Below, one piece after another: positions 25,926-35,057 of a stretch of 64,000 bases of DNA. Below the pieces are notes generated by a model that was not told the origin of the DNA, ran no database searches, and saw only the letters and a program-made list of their open reading frames with translations. Numbering within the stretch: position 1 is the stretch's first letter; every line of letters starts with the position of its first letter. The translations under genes were made by a program, and so were the position numbers. Location of the stretch: contig CAYVIB010000008.1 of the NCBI GenBank assembly GCA_964451365.1, positions 1 to 64,000 on the forward strand, written 5' to 3'. This DNA is from CAYVIB01 sp964451365. Lineage in GTDB: Bacteria; Pseudomonadota; Gammaproteobacteria; Pseudomonadales; Cellvibrionaceae.

Positions 25926-25944
25926 ACAGTCACTGATTCCAAGC

Positions 25945-26227
25945 AGGGCCTGTTAACACTAATTGAATTGTCCCTGTTGCGGCTGAAAAGGCGCCAATCG
26001 AGTGATGCGGCATTCCGACGCGAAGTGAGAAACTTAGTGAATCTAAATGAACGATGAGCAACACGGAGTGGCGCCTTTTCAGCCACAACCCGAAGGGCCG
26101 GGACTATTTTTTCGCCCAGCGGCGTTATCAGTCGCTCATTTGGAGCAACCAAACCGCGCTCCCTCTGTCTTGCTGGACAAAAAAATAGCTTCCGGCAGGG
26201 ATAATTCAATTAGTGTTAACAGGCCCT
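25945..26227. mobile_element. MITE-like foldback element between corC and lnt
   Basis: The ends are 32-bp inverted repeats with one mismatch (25945-25976 and 26196-26227), beginning AGGGCCTGTTAACACTAATT. A second inverted pair, starting TTGCGGCTGAAAAGGCGCC, lies just inside the left end (25977-25996) and at 26069-26088. A third weaker pair is built on GGACTATTTTTT/AAAAAAATAGC. No transposase is encoded; open frames here are incidental. A partial copy lies at 11169-11252, and a 14-bp terminal motif recurs at 45799-45812. The right end stops one base before the lnt ATG. Confidence 0.75.
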
Positions 26228-26228
26228 A

Positions 26229-27800
26229 ATGAATATCCCCGTTCGACATACCGCCGGATGGCGCGGCGACCTGGCGGCCCTGTTTGCCGGCGCACTGATA
26301 CCCTTCTCCCTCGCGCCTTACGATTTCTGGTGGCTCGGCATGCTGTCCGCGGCGGTGCTGGCTGTTTTGCTGGCGGGGCTGTGTGCGCGGCGTAGCCTGA
26401 TCCGCTGCATGATGTTTGGCATCGGCATGTACGGCGCCGGCGCCTCCTGGGTGTATGTAAGCATTCACAACTTCGGTTTTGCCTCCGCGCCACTGGCCGC
26501 CTTTCTCACCTCCGTGCTGGTCGTTGGCCTGGCGTTGGTGTTCGCGCTGCCGTTTTATCTCTACTCCCTGTTTTTCTCCCGCACCCGCGCCGGGTTTGTT
26601 CTGGGGTTTACCGCCTTCTGGGTGTTGGGTGAGTGGTTTCGCAGCTGGTTTCTGACCGGCTTTCCCTGGCTCTACCTGGGTTACGGCCATATCGATACCT
26701 GGCTGTCCGGCTGGGCGCCGGTGACCGGGGTATTCGGGCTAACCTTTATCGCGGTTTTCTCGGCCGTCAGCCTCGCCACCGTATTTTACGAAATCATTCG
26801 CTGCCTCAGGAAAAGCAATACCGCCCCCGCCTGCAGCCCGGCATCCGCCGCCACGCTGGTGCTTTTTGTCGCAGGCCTGTGGCTGACGGGTTTCGCCCTG
26901 CAGGAAAAAAGCTGGACCCATTACAGCGGGGAGGACAAAGTCACGGTGACGCTGGTGCAGCCGAATATTCCGCAGGAGCTGAAATGGCAGCCGCTGTACC
27001 AGCCGTACATCATGCAGACACTGCGCGATCTGACCAGCGACAAGTGGAGCGAAAGCGACATCGTTATCTGGCCGGAAGCCTCCATCCCGCTGATGTACCA
27101 CGACGCCGGCGGCTTTCTGGAAGAGATCGAACTGCGCGCTGACGCCAGCGGCACCGCGTTGATCTCGGGCATCCTTTACGATCAACACGCACCGGAAAAT
27201 GACCCGCCCTACACCTACTACAACAGTATCATCGGCCTGGGCGAAGCCAGCGGTATCTATTTCAAGCAGCGCCTGGTGCCCTTTGGCGAGTACGTGCCGC
27301 TGGAAAAATGGCTGCGCGGGCTGATCGCCTTTTTTGACCTGCCCACGTCGATAATCAGCGCCGGCCAGAAAGGCCAGGCCATGCTGGAAAACGATCACTA
27401 CCAGATTGCTACATTTATCTGCTACGAGGTCGTCTACCCCGACCTGGTGCAGGGTTACGCCAAGGATGCGGAAATACTGGTGACCATCAGCAACGACGCC
27501 TGGTTCGGCGACTCCATCGGCCCGCTCCAACACTTCCAGATGGCGCAGATGCGCGCCCTGGAAAACGGCCGCTATATGTTGCGGGGTACCAACACCGGCC
27601 TGAGCAGTATTATTTCCGAGCGCGGCGAGTCGCTGATGCCGATGACGCGCTTTGAAAAAACCAGCGCAACCGGCACGGCTTACCTCACCCACGGTACTAC
27701 GCCCTTCGGCCGAACCGGCTCCTATCCCATTATTTCTCTTTGCCTGATAATTGTCGCGCTATTGGCCCTGACGAACTTGCGGAGAAAACAGCGTGAGTAA
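26229..27800 (+). CDS. lnt: Apolipoprotein N-acyltransferase Lnt
   Basis: Encodes 523 residues. Lnt transfers the third acyl chain to the N-terminal cysteine of lipoproteins in the inner membrane. About seven N-terminal transmembrane helices precede a periplasmic nitrilase-like domain. The triad blocks are present: WPEASIPLMY (Glu), FKQRLVPFGEYVPLE (Lys) and TFICYEVVYPD (Cys). A final helix ends the protein. The MITE right end is immediately upstream, so the start region, including the only nearby purine stretch (CAGG), comes from the element; no alternative start is evident. Confidence 0.95.
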   Translation: MNIPVRHTAGWRGDLAALFAGALIPFSLAPYDFWWLGMLSAAVLAVLLAGLCARRSLIRCMMFGIGMYGAGASWVYVSIHNFGFASAPLAAFLTSVLVVGLALVFALPFYLYSLFFSRTRAGFVLGFTAFWVLGEWFRSWFLTGFPWLYLGYGHIDTWLSGWAPVTGVFGLTFIAVFSAVSLATVFYEIIRCLRKSNTAPACSPASAATLVLFVAGLWLTGFALQEKSWTHYSGEDKVTVTLVQPNIPQELKWQPLYQPYIMQTLRDLTSDKWSESDIVIWPEASIPLMYHDAGGFLEEIELRADASGTALISGILYDQHAPENDPPYTYYNSIIGLGEASGIYFKQRLVPFGEYVPLEKWLRGLIAFFDLPTSIISAGQKGQAMLENDHYQIATFICYEVVYPDLVQGYAKDAEILVTISNDAWFGDSIGPLQHFQMAQMRALENGRYMLRGTNTGLSSIISERGESLMPMTRFEKTSATGTAYLTHGTTPFGRTGSYPIISLCLIIVALLALTNLRRKQRE

Positions 27801-27876
27801 GGTGTCACATTCAACTGGCAACCGAACTCAGGCCTCCCAGGTATAACCAATAAAAGGTAAAGCTTTTCCAGGACTT

Positions 27877-28752
27877 ATGAAAACAATTCAGGTTATTTGT
27901 AAACGCGTCGTTTTGTTGTTGTGCTGCATCGGCCTGCTGTACGGCTGTTCAACCAAAACCGCCTATCACTTTCTCGACTGGGGAATTAAGTGGTATATCG
28001 GCAAGTATGTCAGCCTCACAAATGAACAAAAAGCATTTACCGAAAAAGCCCTTGATGAATTTCACGAATGGCATCGGCACACCCAACTGGTGCCTTATGC
28101 GGAATACCTTACGGAACTGCAAAAAAAACTGAACAGCGGCAACGTGACCGGCGAAATGCTGCACACGGAAGTCGATCAGGTCCAGGTAATGGTCGACCGG
28201 TCCATCGACCAGTTGCTTCCGCTGTTTATCAAATTGGCGCGCTCCCTCAGCGATGCACAGGTTGAAGAACTGCTCGATAATCTGGCGGAAAAACGGGAGG
28301 AATACGAAGAAGATCATGTGACTGCAAAGCAGGAAAGAGTGATCGAGGAGCGTATCAATGACCTGAAGGATCACCTCACGCCTTATTTCGGCCGCCTCAC
28401 CGAGACACAAAAACAGTGGCTGAAAGAGTGGGCAACTTCACTGGTGCCGTTTGAGGAAGTGACTTTAGAACAGCAGGAAATCTGGGCCGACAATGTAAAA
28501 ACGCTGCTTGCCAATCGGCAGGATGAAAAGTTGTTAAAGCGAGACCTGCGAAAATTAATCGTTACCAGCACCGACGACTGGCCGGAAGAGGCGCAGGCAA
28601 TTTTCGACCAAAATCAGGAGCTGACTTACGATTTCCTCGCCCGGCTGGTCAACAACCTGACGCCGAAACAAAAGGAACGGATGAACAGGAAGTTCGATGG
28701 TTATATTAAGGATCTTTACGACCTGGCCAAGCACGACGAAGTCGACAAATAA
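27877..28752 (+). CDS. DUF6279 family lipoprotein
   Basis: Encodes 291 residues. A lipoprotein signal peptide has the lipobox LLYGCST with Cys near residue 24. The remainder is almost entirely alpha-helical and strongly charged (EKREEYEEDH region), with TPKQKERMNRKFDGYIKDL near the end. The family is typical of Gammaproteobacteria and its role is unknown. AGGA lies upstream of the ATG. It lies after lnt, the enzyme that finishes lipoproteins, but that is probably coincidental. Confidence 0.83.
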   Translation: MKTIQVICKRVVLLLCCIGLLYGCSTKTAYHFLDWGIKWYIGKYVSLTNEQKAFTEKALDEFHEWHRHTQLVPYAEYLTELQKKLNSGNVTGEMLHTEVDQVQVMVDRSIDQLLPLFIKLARSLSDAQVEELLDNLAEKREEYEEDHVTAKQERVIEERINDLKDHLTPYFGRLTETQKQWLKEWATSLVPFEEVTLEQQEIWADNVKTLLANRQDEKLLKRDLRKLIVTSTDDWPEEAQAIFDQNQELTYDFLARLVNNLTPKQKERMNRKFDGYIKDLYDLAKHDEVDK

Positions 28753-28761
28753 GCTCACGTA

Positions 28762-28791
28762 CAGCGGGTAAGCGATGGTCCGACACTCCGG
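28762..28791 (+). repeat. Short intergenic repeat, copy C
   Basis: CAGCGGGTAAGCGATGGTCC followed by GACACTCCGG matches copies A and B but lacks the GGCGCCACCC end. It lies between convergent genes. Confidence 0.6.
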
Positions 28792-29742
28792 CTAAAGCCT
28801 CAACCAGTTCTCCAGATCCTCCTCGTGCCATTTGCGCACGAGGCCAAGCCCTTCGTTAACCACCGCCCAGTAAACATCAATAAACTCGGTGGCGAGTTTA
28901 AAAAGCTGATGGCTGCTGGCGGTAATTTCCCGGCCGGACAAAACATCCCGCTCCACTACATTCAGAAAATAAATCAGCTTCAACTCAAGGTTCTTTAATT
29001 CCACCAGCCCCTTGATTTTGCCGTTGAGAATGCCCTCGAGCCTTTCCGCCTGGTGCCGGAGCTTTTCACTTTGCTGGCGGGAACACTGCAATAGAAAACG
29101 CAATTTGCGGTCGTTGTGATAATGCACCTCTCCCGTTGCCGCCGCGTAGGTGGAAAGCCCGCGTATTTTCGCAATTTGCTCGATCATGTCCGGCAGTTGC
29201 CTGGCGACAAAATTAAGTAGTTCAATCTGCTTGAACATGCGTGGGTAAACCACCCCGTCGGTACTCAATTGGGTCGAACCGGCGGATTCGGCCAGATCAG
29301 CCGTTAACGGCTGTTCCAGTTGCTTTGCCAGGGAAAAGATCATACCGTGCAACTGCTCGACAAAGTGGGAATGCAGCTCGAAGTTATCACTCACATCGTC
29401 GTCCTGCCAATTGTGGCGGATGGTTTCCCAGGCCAGGTGAAGGTTTTCCTTGTCCCGCTGGTTGAGCAGGCCGTCGGTTTCGCGCGCGAAGGTTTCCAGC
29501 GTCGCCAGCCGCCGTTCCAACTGGCGCTGGAGAATGTCGAAGTCACCGACAAAGGCCACATTGCCGGCCAGCAGCGCCGTGCTCATACCGCGATGTTTTT
29601 GTACTGCCTTGACCATCTGGTTGAGCTGATACACCAGCGTCAAGGTGTCCTCCCGCTGACGATATGCCGCGCAGAAAGCTTCGTAAGTATTTGGACCGTT
29701 GTCGGGCTCGCCGGGAGAAGGCGGGCTATTAGTGGTAATCAT
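28792..29742 (-). CDS. Soluble protein with nitrate/nitrite-sensor (NIT)-like helical domain
   Basis: Encodes 316 residues with no signal peptide or membrane helix. Residues 35-280 are helical. YQLNQMVKAVQKHRGMSTALLAGN resembles the first helix of NIT domains, and a second similar block, MIEQIAKIRGLSTYAAATG, begins near 190, as in NIT-type sensors where two arginine-bearing helices bind the anion. NIT domains are usually periplasmic parts of kinases, or sit in cytosolic antiterminators such as NasR; a stand-alone cytosolic version with no output domain is unusual. The assignment is by pattern recognition only. Confidence 0.55.
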   Translation of the reverse strand: MITTNSPPSPGEPDNGPNTYEAFCAAYRQREDTLTLVYQLNQMVKAVQKHRGMSTALLAGNVAFVGDFDILQRQLERRLATLETFARETDGLLNQRDKENLHLAWETIRHNWQDDDVSDNFELHSHFVEQLHGMIFSLAKQLEQPLTADLAESAGSTQLSTDGVVYPRMFKQIELLNFVARQLPDMIEQIAKIRGLSTYAAATGEVHYHNDRKLRFLLQCSRQQSEKLRHQAERLEGILNGKIKGLVELKNLELKLIYFLNVVERDVLSGREITASSHQLFKLATEFIDVYWAVVNEGLGLVRKWHEEDLENWLRL

Positions 29743-29962
29743 TTATTTGAAGAATGTTCTTCGTGGCCAAATGGGAACCATCCGAAGGAGCAACGTTTGT
29801 ACCAGTTGATTTGACAGGAGAGGCTATTCGCCAACCAATATGGATTTGGCGCGAACGTCATCAATCATTTACCACTACAGGGAGTATTTTGTTGCCACTC
29901 AAGCCGCTATAGTAGGCACCGGCGCAAATAAACACGCCAGATAAACCAAACGGAGGAGATAT

Positions 29963-30424
29963 ATGTCACCAAAACGTACCGCTTTTTTTGTTTTTTGCAC
30001 CATATTGGTGCTTTCGGCGACTCATGTTAACGCCCTTCCACCGAGTAAAGCCGACCCGAAAGCCAAAGTATTTTTTATCGAGCCCACTGACGGTGCTGTC
30101 GTGACCAGTCCCGTCACAGTCAAATTCGGCCTGGAAAATATGATCGTGATCCCCGCCGGCGTGGCCCACCCCAATAGCGGGCACCACCACCTGCTGGTGG
30201 ATCTTGAAAAGATGCCGGACCTGACCAAACCTATCCCCGCGGATACGCACCATATTCACTTCGGCAAGGGCCAGAAGGAAACCACTATTGAATTAACACC
30301 CGGTACCCACACGTTGCAATTGCTGCTGGGCGATCACCTCCACCGACCACACGATCAACCGGTGTTGTCGGAAAAGATTACTATTACCGTCAAGGCTGCC
30401 GAAACCGCGAAAGCCAGCGAATAA
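29963..30424 (+). CDS. Exported DUF4399 protein
   Basis: Encodes 153 residues with a strong GGAGGAG ribosome binding site 5 nt before the ATG. A signal peptide ends near THVNA. The mature part is a beta-rich domain with several His residues: NSGHHHLLVD, DTHHIHFGKGQKE and GDHLHRPHDQPV, typical of DUF4399. The His clusters suggest metal binding, but no function is established. It is monocistronic. Confidence 0.85.
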   Translation: MSPKRTAFFVFCTILVLSATHVNALPPSKADPKAKVFFIEPTDGAVVTSPVTVKFGLENMIVIPAGVAHPNSGHHHLLVDLEKMPDLTKPIPADTHHIHFGKGQKETTIELTPGTHTLQLLLGDHLHRPHDQPVLSEKITITVKAAETAKASE

Positions 30425-30449
30425 AGTTCCCGCAAGCAGAAAATGACCC

Positions 30450-30565
30450 TGGTAGGAGGGTTCGGCGGCAGAAACCTCCGGCAACATGAACGTAGTCCGT
30501 AGAGCCCCGGATGGGTTTACAGCGTGTTTCCGGAGCGCCGCCGCCGAATCGACCGGATTCGTTGG
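30450..30565. repeat. Interspersed palindromic repeat (REP-like)
   Basis: TTCGGCGGC near 30471 pairs with GCCGCCGAA near 30539-30547, and CCGG blocks inside give further pairing. The middle includes CCCCGGATGGGTTTACAGCG, a string I recognise from scattered intergenic repeats of marine Gammaproteobacteria. It lies between the DUF4399 gene and the leuS promoter. Confidence 0.5.
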
Positions 30566-30619
30566 CACTGTTACAAAAATAAACTTCTATTGATGTAAGT
30601 GCCATTCGGGCCACATCCC

Positions 30620-30648
30620 TTACACTAGGCAGCGCCAGCCCCTATAAT
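30620..30648 (+). promoter_or_regulatory. Probable leuS promoter
   Basis: A perfect -10 TATAAT (30643-30648) lies 17 bp after a weak -35, TTACAC (30620-30625). The transcript would have an 80-nt leader before leuS. Confidence 0.5.
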
Positions 30649-30733
30649 GTGGCCCTTTTCCACAATCAAAACTCCAAAACGATTCTTAACCTACAGTCAT
30701 ATTTGCGGACCATTCGTGCCAACATCAAATTCA

Positions 30734-33193
30734 ATGAAACCCACATATCACCCCGAAGAGATAGAACAGAAGGCCCAACAGTACTGGGACGAGCACCATA
30801 GCTTTGAAGTCACCGAGGACCCCACCAGGCAAAAGTTTTACTGCCTGGCGATGTTCCCCTACCCGAGCGGCCGGCTGCACATGGGCCACGTGCGCAACTA
30901 CACCATTACCGATGTTATCGCCCGCTACCAGAAAATGCAGGGCAAGAACGTGCTCCACCCAATGGGATGGGATGCCTTCGGTCTGCCGGCGGAAAACGCG
31001 GCCATTAAAAACCAGACCGCGCCGGCCAAATGGACCTACGCCAACACGGATTACATGCGCAAGCAATTGAAAGCCCTGGGCTTCGGGTTCGACTGGTCCC
31101 GCGAAGTAACCACTTGCAAACCCGACTATTATAAGTGGGAGCAGTGGTTCTTCACCCGTCTGTACGAAAAAGGCCTGGCCTACAAAAAGGTCTCCGCCGT
31201 GAACTGGTGCCCCAATGACCAGACAGTATTGGCCAATGAACAGGTGGTAGAGGGGCGGTGCTGGCGTTGCGACACATTGGTGGAACGGAAAGAAATTCCG
31301 CAGTGGTTTATTAAAATCACCACCTACGCCGAGGAACTGCTGAACGACCTGGACAAGCTGCCCAACTGGCCAGAGCAGGTCAAAACCATGCAGCGCAACT
31401 GGATCGGCAAGAGCCGTGGAGTTGAGATGCGCTTCGACCTGGCGGCACCGGTCGGCGGCCATACCGGTTTTGAGGTTTACACCACCCGACCCGACACGTT
31501 AATGGGTGTCACTTATGTCAGCCTGGCGGCAGAGCACCCGATCGCCGCCGCCCTGGCGGCAAACAATCCCGCGCTGGCATCTTTTATCAAAGAGTGTAAA
31601 ACGCAGTCCATAGCCGAGGCCGATATGGCCAATATGGAGAAAAAGGGTATCGACACCGGCATAAAGGCACTGCACCCGATTACCGGTAATGAAGTGCCTG
31701 TGTGGATCGCCAATTACGTATTGATGGATTACGGCTCCGGCGCGGTGATGGCGGTGCCGGCGCACGATCAGCGCGACTGGGAATTTGCTACCAGGTACGG
31801 GCTGGATATCGAGCAGGTGATCGCGCCGGCCGACGGCAGCGATATTGACCTGAGTAGGGAAGCCTTTGTGGAAAAAGGTGTGCTGGTAAATTCCGGCGAG
31901 TATGACGGCCTGGACTTCAACGCCGCGTTCGAGGCGATCTCCCAGACATTGGAAGCAGCCGGCAAGGGCCGGGTAACCACCAACTATCGCCTGCGCGACT
32001 GGGGCGTTTCCCGCCAGCGCTACTGGGGTGCACCGATTCCCATTTTTAACCTGCCGGACGGCGGCGAGATTCCCGTGCCGGCCGATCGTCTGCCGGTACT
32101 GCTGCCGGAAGAGGTGGTGATGGACGGCGTGCAGTCGCCGATCAAGGCCGACGTCAACTGGAAGAAAGACGAATTGAACGGCCAGGCGGTGGAGCGGGAA
32201 ACCGACACCTTCGACACCTTTATGGAATCTTCCTGGTACTACGCCCGCTACACCTGCCCCGGCGCGGAGACCATGCTGGACCGGAAAAAGGCCGACTACT
32301 GGCTGCCAGTGGACCAGTACGTGGGCGGTATTGAACATGCCATCCTGCACCTGCTGTACGCGCGCTTTTTCCACAAGCTGATGCGTGACGAGGGCCTGGT
32401 TAAATGCGACGAGCCGTTCGAACGGCTGCTTTGCCAGGGCATGGTGCTGAAGGACGGCAGCAAGATGTCCAAATCCAAGGGCAACACGGTGGACCCGGAG
32501 GACCTGATTAACCAGTACGGCGCCGACACCGTGCGGCTGTTTTCCATGTTCGCCGCGCCGCCGGAACAATCGCTGGAGTGGACGGAAAGCGGCGTCGAAG
32601 GCGCCTACCGTTTCCTGAAAAAATTGTGGAAAGCCGTGGCCGGTCACCTGCAGGCCGGCGCGCCCGGCGTATTAAAGGCGGAGACGCTGAGCGACGAGCA
32701 GCGCGACCTGCGGCGCAAGGTCCACGAAACCATCCAGAAAGTCAGCGACGACTACGGCCGCCGCCAGACCTTCAACACCGCCATTGCCGCAGTGATGGAA
32801 CTGCTGAATGAGGTAAACCGCCACGCCGACCGAAGCACGCCTATCGGCCTGGCGGTGGAACGCGAGGCGCTGGAGGCATCCGTGCTGTTGCTTGCGCCGA
32901 TCGTGCCCCACATCTGCCACGAACTGTGGCAACAATTCGGTCACAAAAAACCGGTGCTGGAGGAAACCTGGCCGGTGGCGGACGAAGCCGCGCTGGTGCG
33001 CAGCACGATTCCCGTGGTCGCGCAGGTGAATGGCAAAGTGCGCGCGCAACTGGAAGCCCCGGCCGATGCGGATAAAGATCAACTGGAAAAACTTGCCCTG
33101 TCGCACGATAACGTGCAGAAATTTATCAGCGGCAAAGTAATTCGCAAAGTTATTGTGGTGCCGGGCAAACTGGTGAATATCGTCGCGACATGA
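30734..33193 (+). CDS. leuS: Leucyl-tRNA synthetase
   Basis: Encodes 819 residues, charging tRNA-Leu. The start is ATG at 30734 (MKPTYHPEEIEQKAQ), the usual N-terminus; the frame extends upstream without similarity. Class I signatures are PYPSGRLHMGHVRNYT and KMSKSKGN. The CP1 editing domain (about 220-410) has TTRPDTLMGVTYV and the conserved hydrolytic Asp region GAVMAVPAHDQRD. The C-terminal domain ends normally. The stop overlaps the lptE start as ATGA; leuS-lptE-holA is a standard gammaproteobacterial cluster. Confidence 0.98.
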   Translation: MKPTYHPEEIEQKAQQYWDEHHSFEVTEDPTRQKFYCLAMFPYPSGRLHMGHVRNYTITDVIARYQKMQGKNVLHPMGWDAFGLPAENAAIKNQTAPAKWTYANTDYMRKQLKALGFGFDWSREVTTCKPDYYKWEQWFFTRLYEKGLAYKKVSAVNWCPNDQTVLANEQVVEGRCWRCDTLVERKEIPQWFIKITTYAEELLNDLDKLPNWPEQVKTMQRNWIGKSRGVEMRFDLAAPVGGHTGFEVYTTRPDTLMGVTYVSLAAEHPIAAALAANNPALASFIKECKTQSIAEADMANMEKKGIDTGIKALHPITGNEVPVWIANYVLMDYGSGAVMAVPAHDQRDWEFATRYGLDIEQVIAPADGSDIDLSREAFVEKGVLVNSGEYDGLDFNAAFEAISQTLEAAGKGRVTTNYRLRDWGVSRQRYWGAPIPIFNLPDGGEIPVPADRLPVLLPEEVVMDGVQSPIKADVNWKKDELNGQAVERETDTFDTFMESSWYYARYTCPGAETMLDRKKADYWLPVDQYVGGIEHAILHLLYARFFHKLMRDEGLVKCDEPFERLLCQGMVLKDGSKMSKSKGNTVDPEDLINQYGADTVRLFSMFAAPPEQSLEWTESGVEGAYRFLKKLWKAVAGHLQAGAPGVLKAETLSDEQRDLRRKVHETIQKVSDDYGRRQTFNTAIAAVMELLNEVNRHADRSTPIGLAVEREALEASVLLLAPIVPHICHELWQQFGHKKPVLEETWPVADEAALVRSTIPVVAQVNGKVRAQLEAPADADKDQLEKLALSHDNVQKFISGKVIRKVIVVPGKLVNIVAT

Positions 33194-33687
33194 TTAAAAA
33201 AATTTTTCTCTTTAGCTGTTTAACCGCCAGTGTGATTTTGCTCACGGCCTGCGGCTGGCAATTGCGAGGCGTGGGCACCAACGCCGGTTATTTCGCCAAA
33301 TCAAAAGCCATCACCGGCAGCGCCGAACTGGATATCGATTTCGCCGAGAGAAACGTCGAGCTGCGTTCAATATTCAATAAAATTCTCAAGCAAAACAAAA
33401 TCGACCTTGCCGACAACGCACCGACCACACTGGTAATTCACAACGAAAATCTCGACCGCCGGCCGCTGGCCGTGACCGACACCGGCGTCACCGCGCAATA
33501 CCAGTTGGTGCTGACCATCAGCTTCAGCTACACCGGCGAGCTTCTGATGGAGCCGACGCAGGTCTCCACCTGGCGCAATTACGATTTCGACCCCAAACTG
33601 ATTTCCGCAAAATCCCAGGAGGAACAGGCACTGATGGCGGAAATGCGCGAGGAACTGGCTGTGCGCATTCTGGCGGCAGCCAGTTAG
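33190..33687 (+). CDS. lptE: LPS-assembly lipoprotein LptE
   Basis: Encodes 165 residues. A lipoprotein signal ends at LLTACGWQLRG, the usual LptE beginning. LptE plugs the LptD barrel in the outer membrane and helps insert lipopolysaccharide. It overlaps leuS by 4 nt and precedes holA by 11 nt. Confidence 0.93.
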   Translation: MIKKIFLFSCLTASVILLTACGWQLRGVGTNAGYFAKSKAITGSAELDIDFAERNVELRSIFNKILKQNKIDLADNAPTTLVIHNENLDRRPLAVTDTGVTAQYQLVLTISFSYTGELLMEPTQVSTWRNYDFDPKLISAKSQEEQALMAEMREELAVRILAAAS

Positions 33688-33698
33688 GTATCGCCGCC

Positions 33699-34748
33699 GT
33701 GAGTCGCCTGACGCCTGAAACACTTCCCTCCGCGGTCAAAAAACGCCTGGCGCCAGTTTACGTGATAACCGGCGACGAACCCTTGCTGGTGCAGGAAAGT
33801 TGCGACGCCATTCGCGCGCAGGCAAAAAAAATGGGATTTACCGAGCGGGAAATCTACCACGCCGAAGGCAATTTTAACTGGGATAATTTATTGCACAGCG
33901 CCAACAGCCTTTCGCTGTTTGCCGATAAAAAAATTCTCGAACTGCGCATTCCCAACGGCAAACCGAATGACAGCGGAAATGCGATTGTCGAATACTGTGA
34001 AGGGCTCAGCGAAGATAATTTGTTGATAGTGATCTGCCCCAAACTCGACAAGCGCACGCAGTCGTCGAAGTGGTATCAGGCGCTGGATAAATCCGGCGAT
34101 GTCGTCACCGTCTGGCCGGTAACAATCCAACAACTGCCGCGCTGGGTGGATCAGCGCTTAAAAGCCGCGGGATTGCAGGCGGATTCAAATGCCATCGATA
34201 TTTTGTGTGCAAAAGTCGAAGGTAACCTGCTCGCCGCCGCCCAGGAAATAGAAAAGCTGAAACTGCTCGCACGGAACAATTTGGTCGACGCCAATTTGAT
34301 GGCGGCCGCGGTAATGGATTCCGCCCGCTTCGATGTTTTCGGCCTGGTGGACAAAGCCCTCGCCGGCGACAGCCGCGCCGCTGCCAATACGCTACAGGGA
34401 CTCAAATCCGAAGGTACGGAAGCAACAGTGGTTCTCTGGGCGCTTACCCGCGAAATAAGAATCCTGGCAACAATCAAGGACGCAATGGAGCTGGGCACCA
34501 GCTTTGACCTGGCCGCCAAGCAAAATGGGGTGTGGGATAAACGCAAGCCGACCGTGCGCCACGCGCTGAACCGGATGAAGCCGAACCACTTGCACGGCCT
34601 GATCCGAAAGGCCAGTCTGACCGACCAGGCGGTTAAAGGCATGGCGAAAGGCGATGTTTGGAATTTGTTGCTGGACATTACTTTAAGCCTTTCCGGCACG
34701 AATACGTTTAGCGCAAAAACCCAGAAGACGTTGTTGCAGTTTTCCTGA
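33699..34748 (+). CDS. holA: DNA polymerase III subunit delta
   Basis: Encodes 349 residues from a GTG start. It opens the sliding clamp as part of the clamp loader. PVYVITGDEPLLVQESCDAIR is the typical N-terminus, followed by AEGNFNWDNLL and a DARFDVFGLVDKAL-like segment (here SARFDVFGLVDKALAGD) in the third domain. Length is normal. It is the last gene of the leuS operon. Confidence 0.95.
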   Translation: MSRLTPETLPSAVKKRLAPVYVITGDEPLLVQESCDAIRAQAKKMGFTEREIYHAEGNFNWDNLLHSANSLSLFADKKILELRIPNGKPNDSGNAIVEYCEGLSEDNLLIVICPKLDKRTQSSKWYQALDKSGDVVTVWPVTIQQLPRWVDQRLKAAGLQADSNAIDILCAKVEGNLLAAAQEIEKLKLLARNNLVDANLMAAAVMDSARFDVFGLVDKALAGDSRAAANTLQGLKSEGTEATVVLWALTREIRILATIKDAMELGTSFDLAAKQNGVWDKRKPTVRHALNRMKPNHLHGLIRKASLTDQAVKGMAKGDVWNLLLDITLSLSGTNTFSAKTQKTLLQFS

Positions 34749-34763
34749 TATCACTCAACGAAC

Positions 34764-35055
34764 TTACAAATAATCCCGCTCAATAACCTTGTACCAGTTA
34801 TTGGAATAAATTCGGATATTGTTTTCGTAAGCGTCGAGTTCCGCTCGCAAATAAATTTTTTCCTCATCGGATGTGAGCACTGTTCGGGTCAAACCCGAAC
34901 AAGCCAATCCCCACGCTTGAATCCCCTGACGGCGCGCCTCTCTCCCTGAACGGACCGATATCGTTATTGCGTGACCGGTACCATTCGTAAGTAGCATTTT
35001 CGATTTCAGGGCCGGTTTCACAAATCAACCGCATACCGTTGTCAGGATCATTCAA
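34764..35055 (-). pseudogene. Possible frameshifted small gene downstream of pspF
   Basis: Two overlapping minus-strand frames seem to be halves of one small protein. One starts at ATG 35055 (MNDPDNGMRLICETGPEIEN), just after the pspF stop; the other ends at 34764 with LDAYENNIRIYSNNWYKVIE. If joined near 34900-35000 they would make about 95 residues. No family is recognised, and both halves could be chance frames. It may be cotranscribed with pspF. Confidence 0.3.
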
Positions 35056-35057
35056 GA

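Noticed and set aside
25859..26229. Open frames inside the MITE-like element
   Set aside because: They arise from the inverted-repeat sequence and are of a kind commonly mispredicted as genes; no domain or ribosome binding site.
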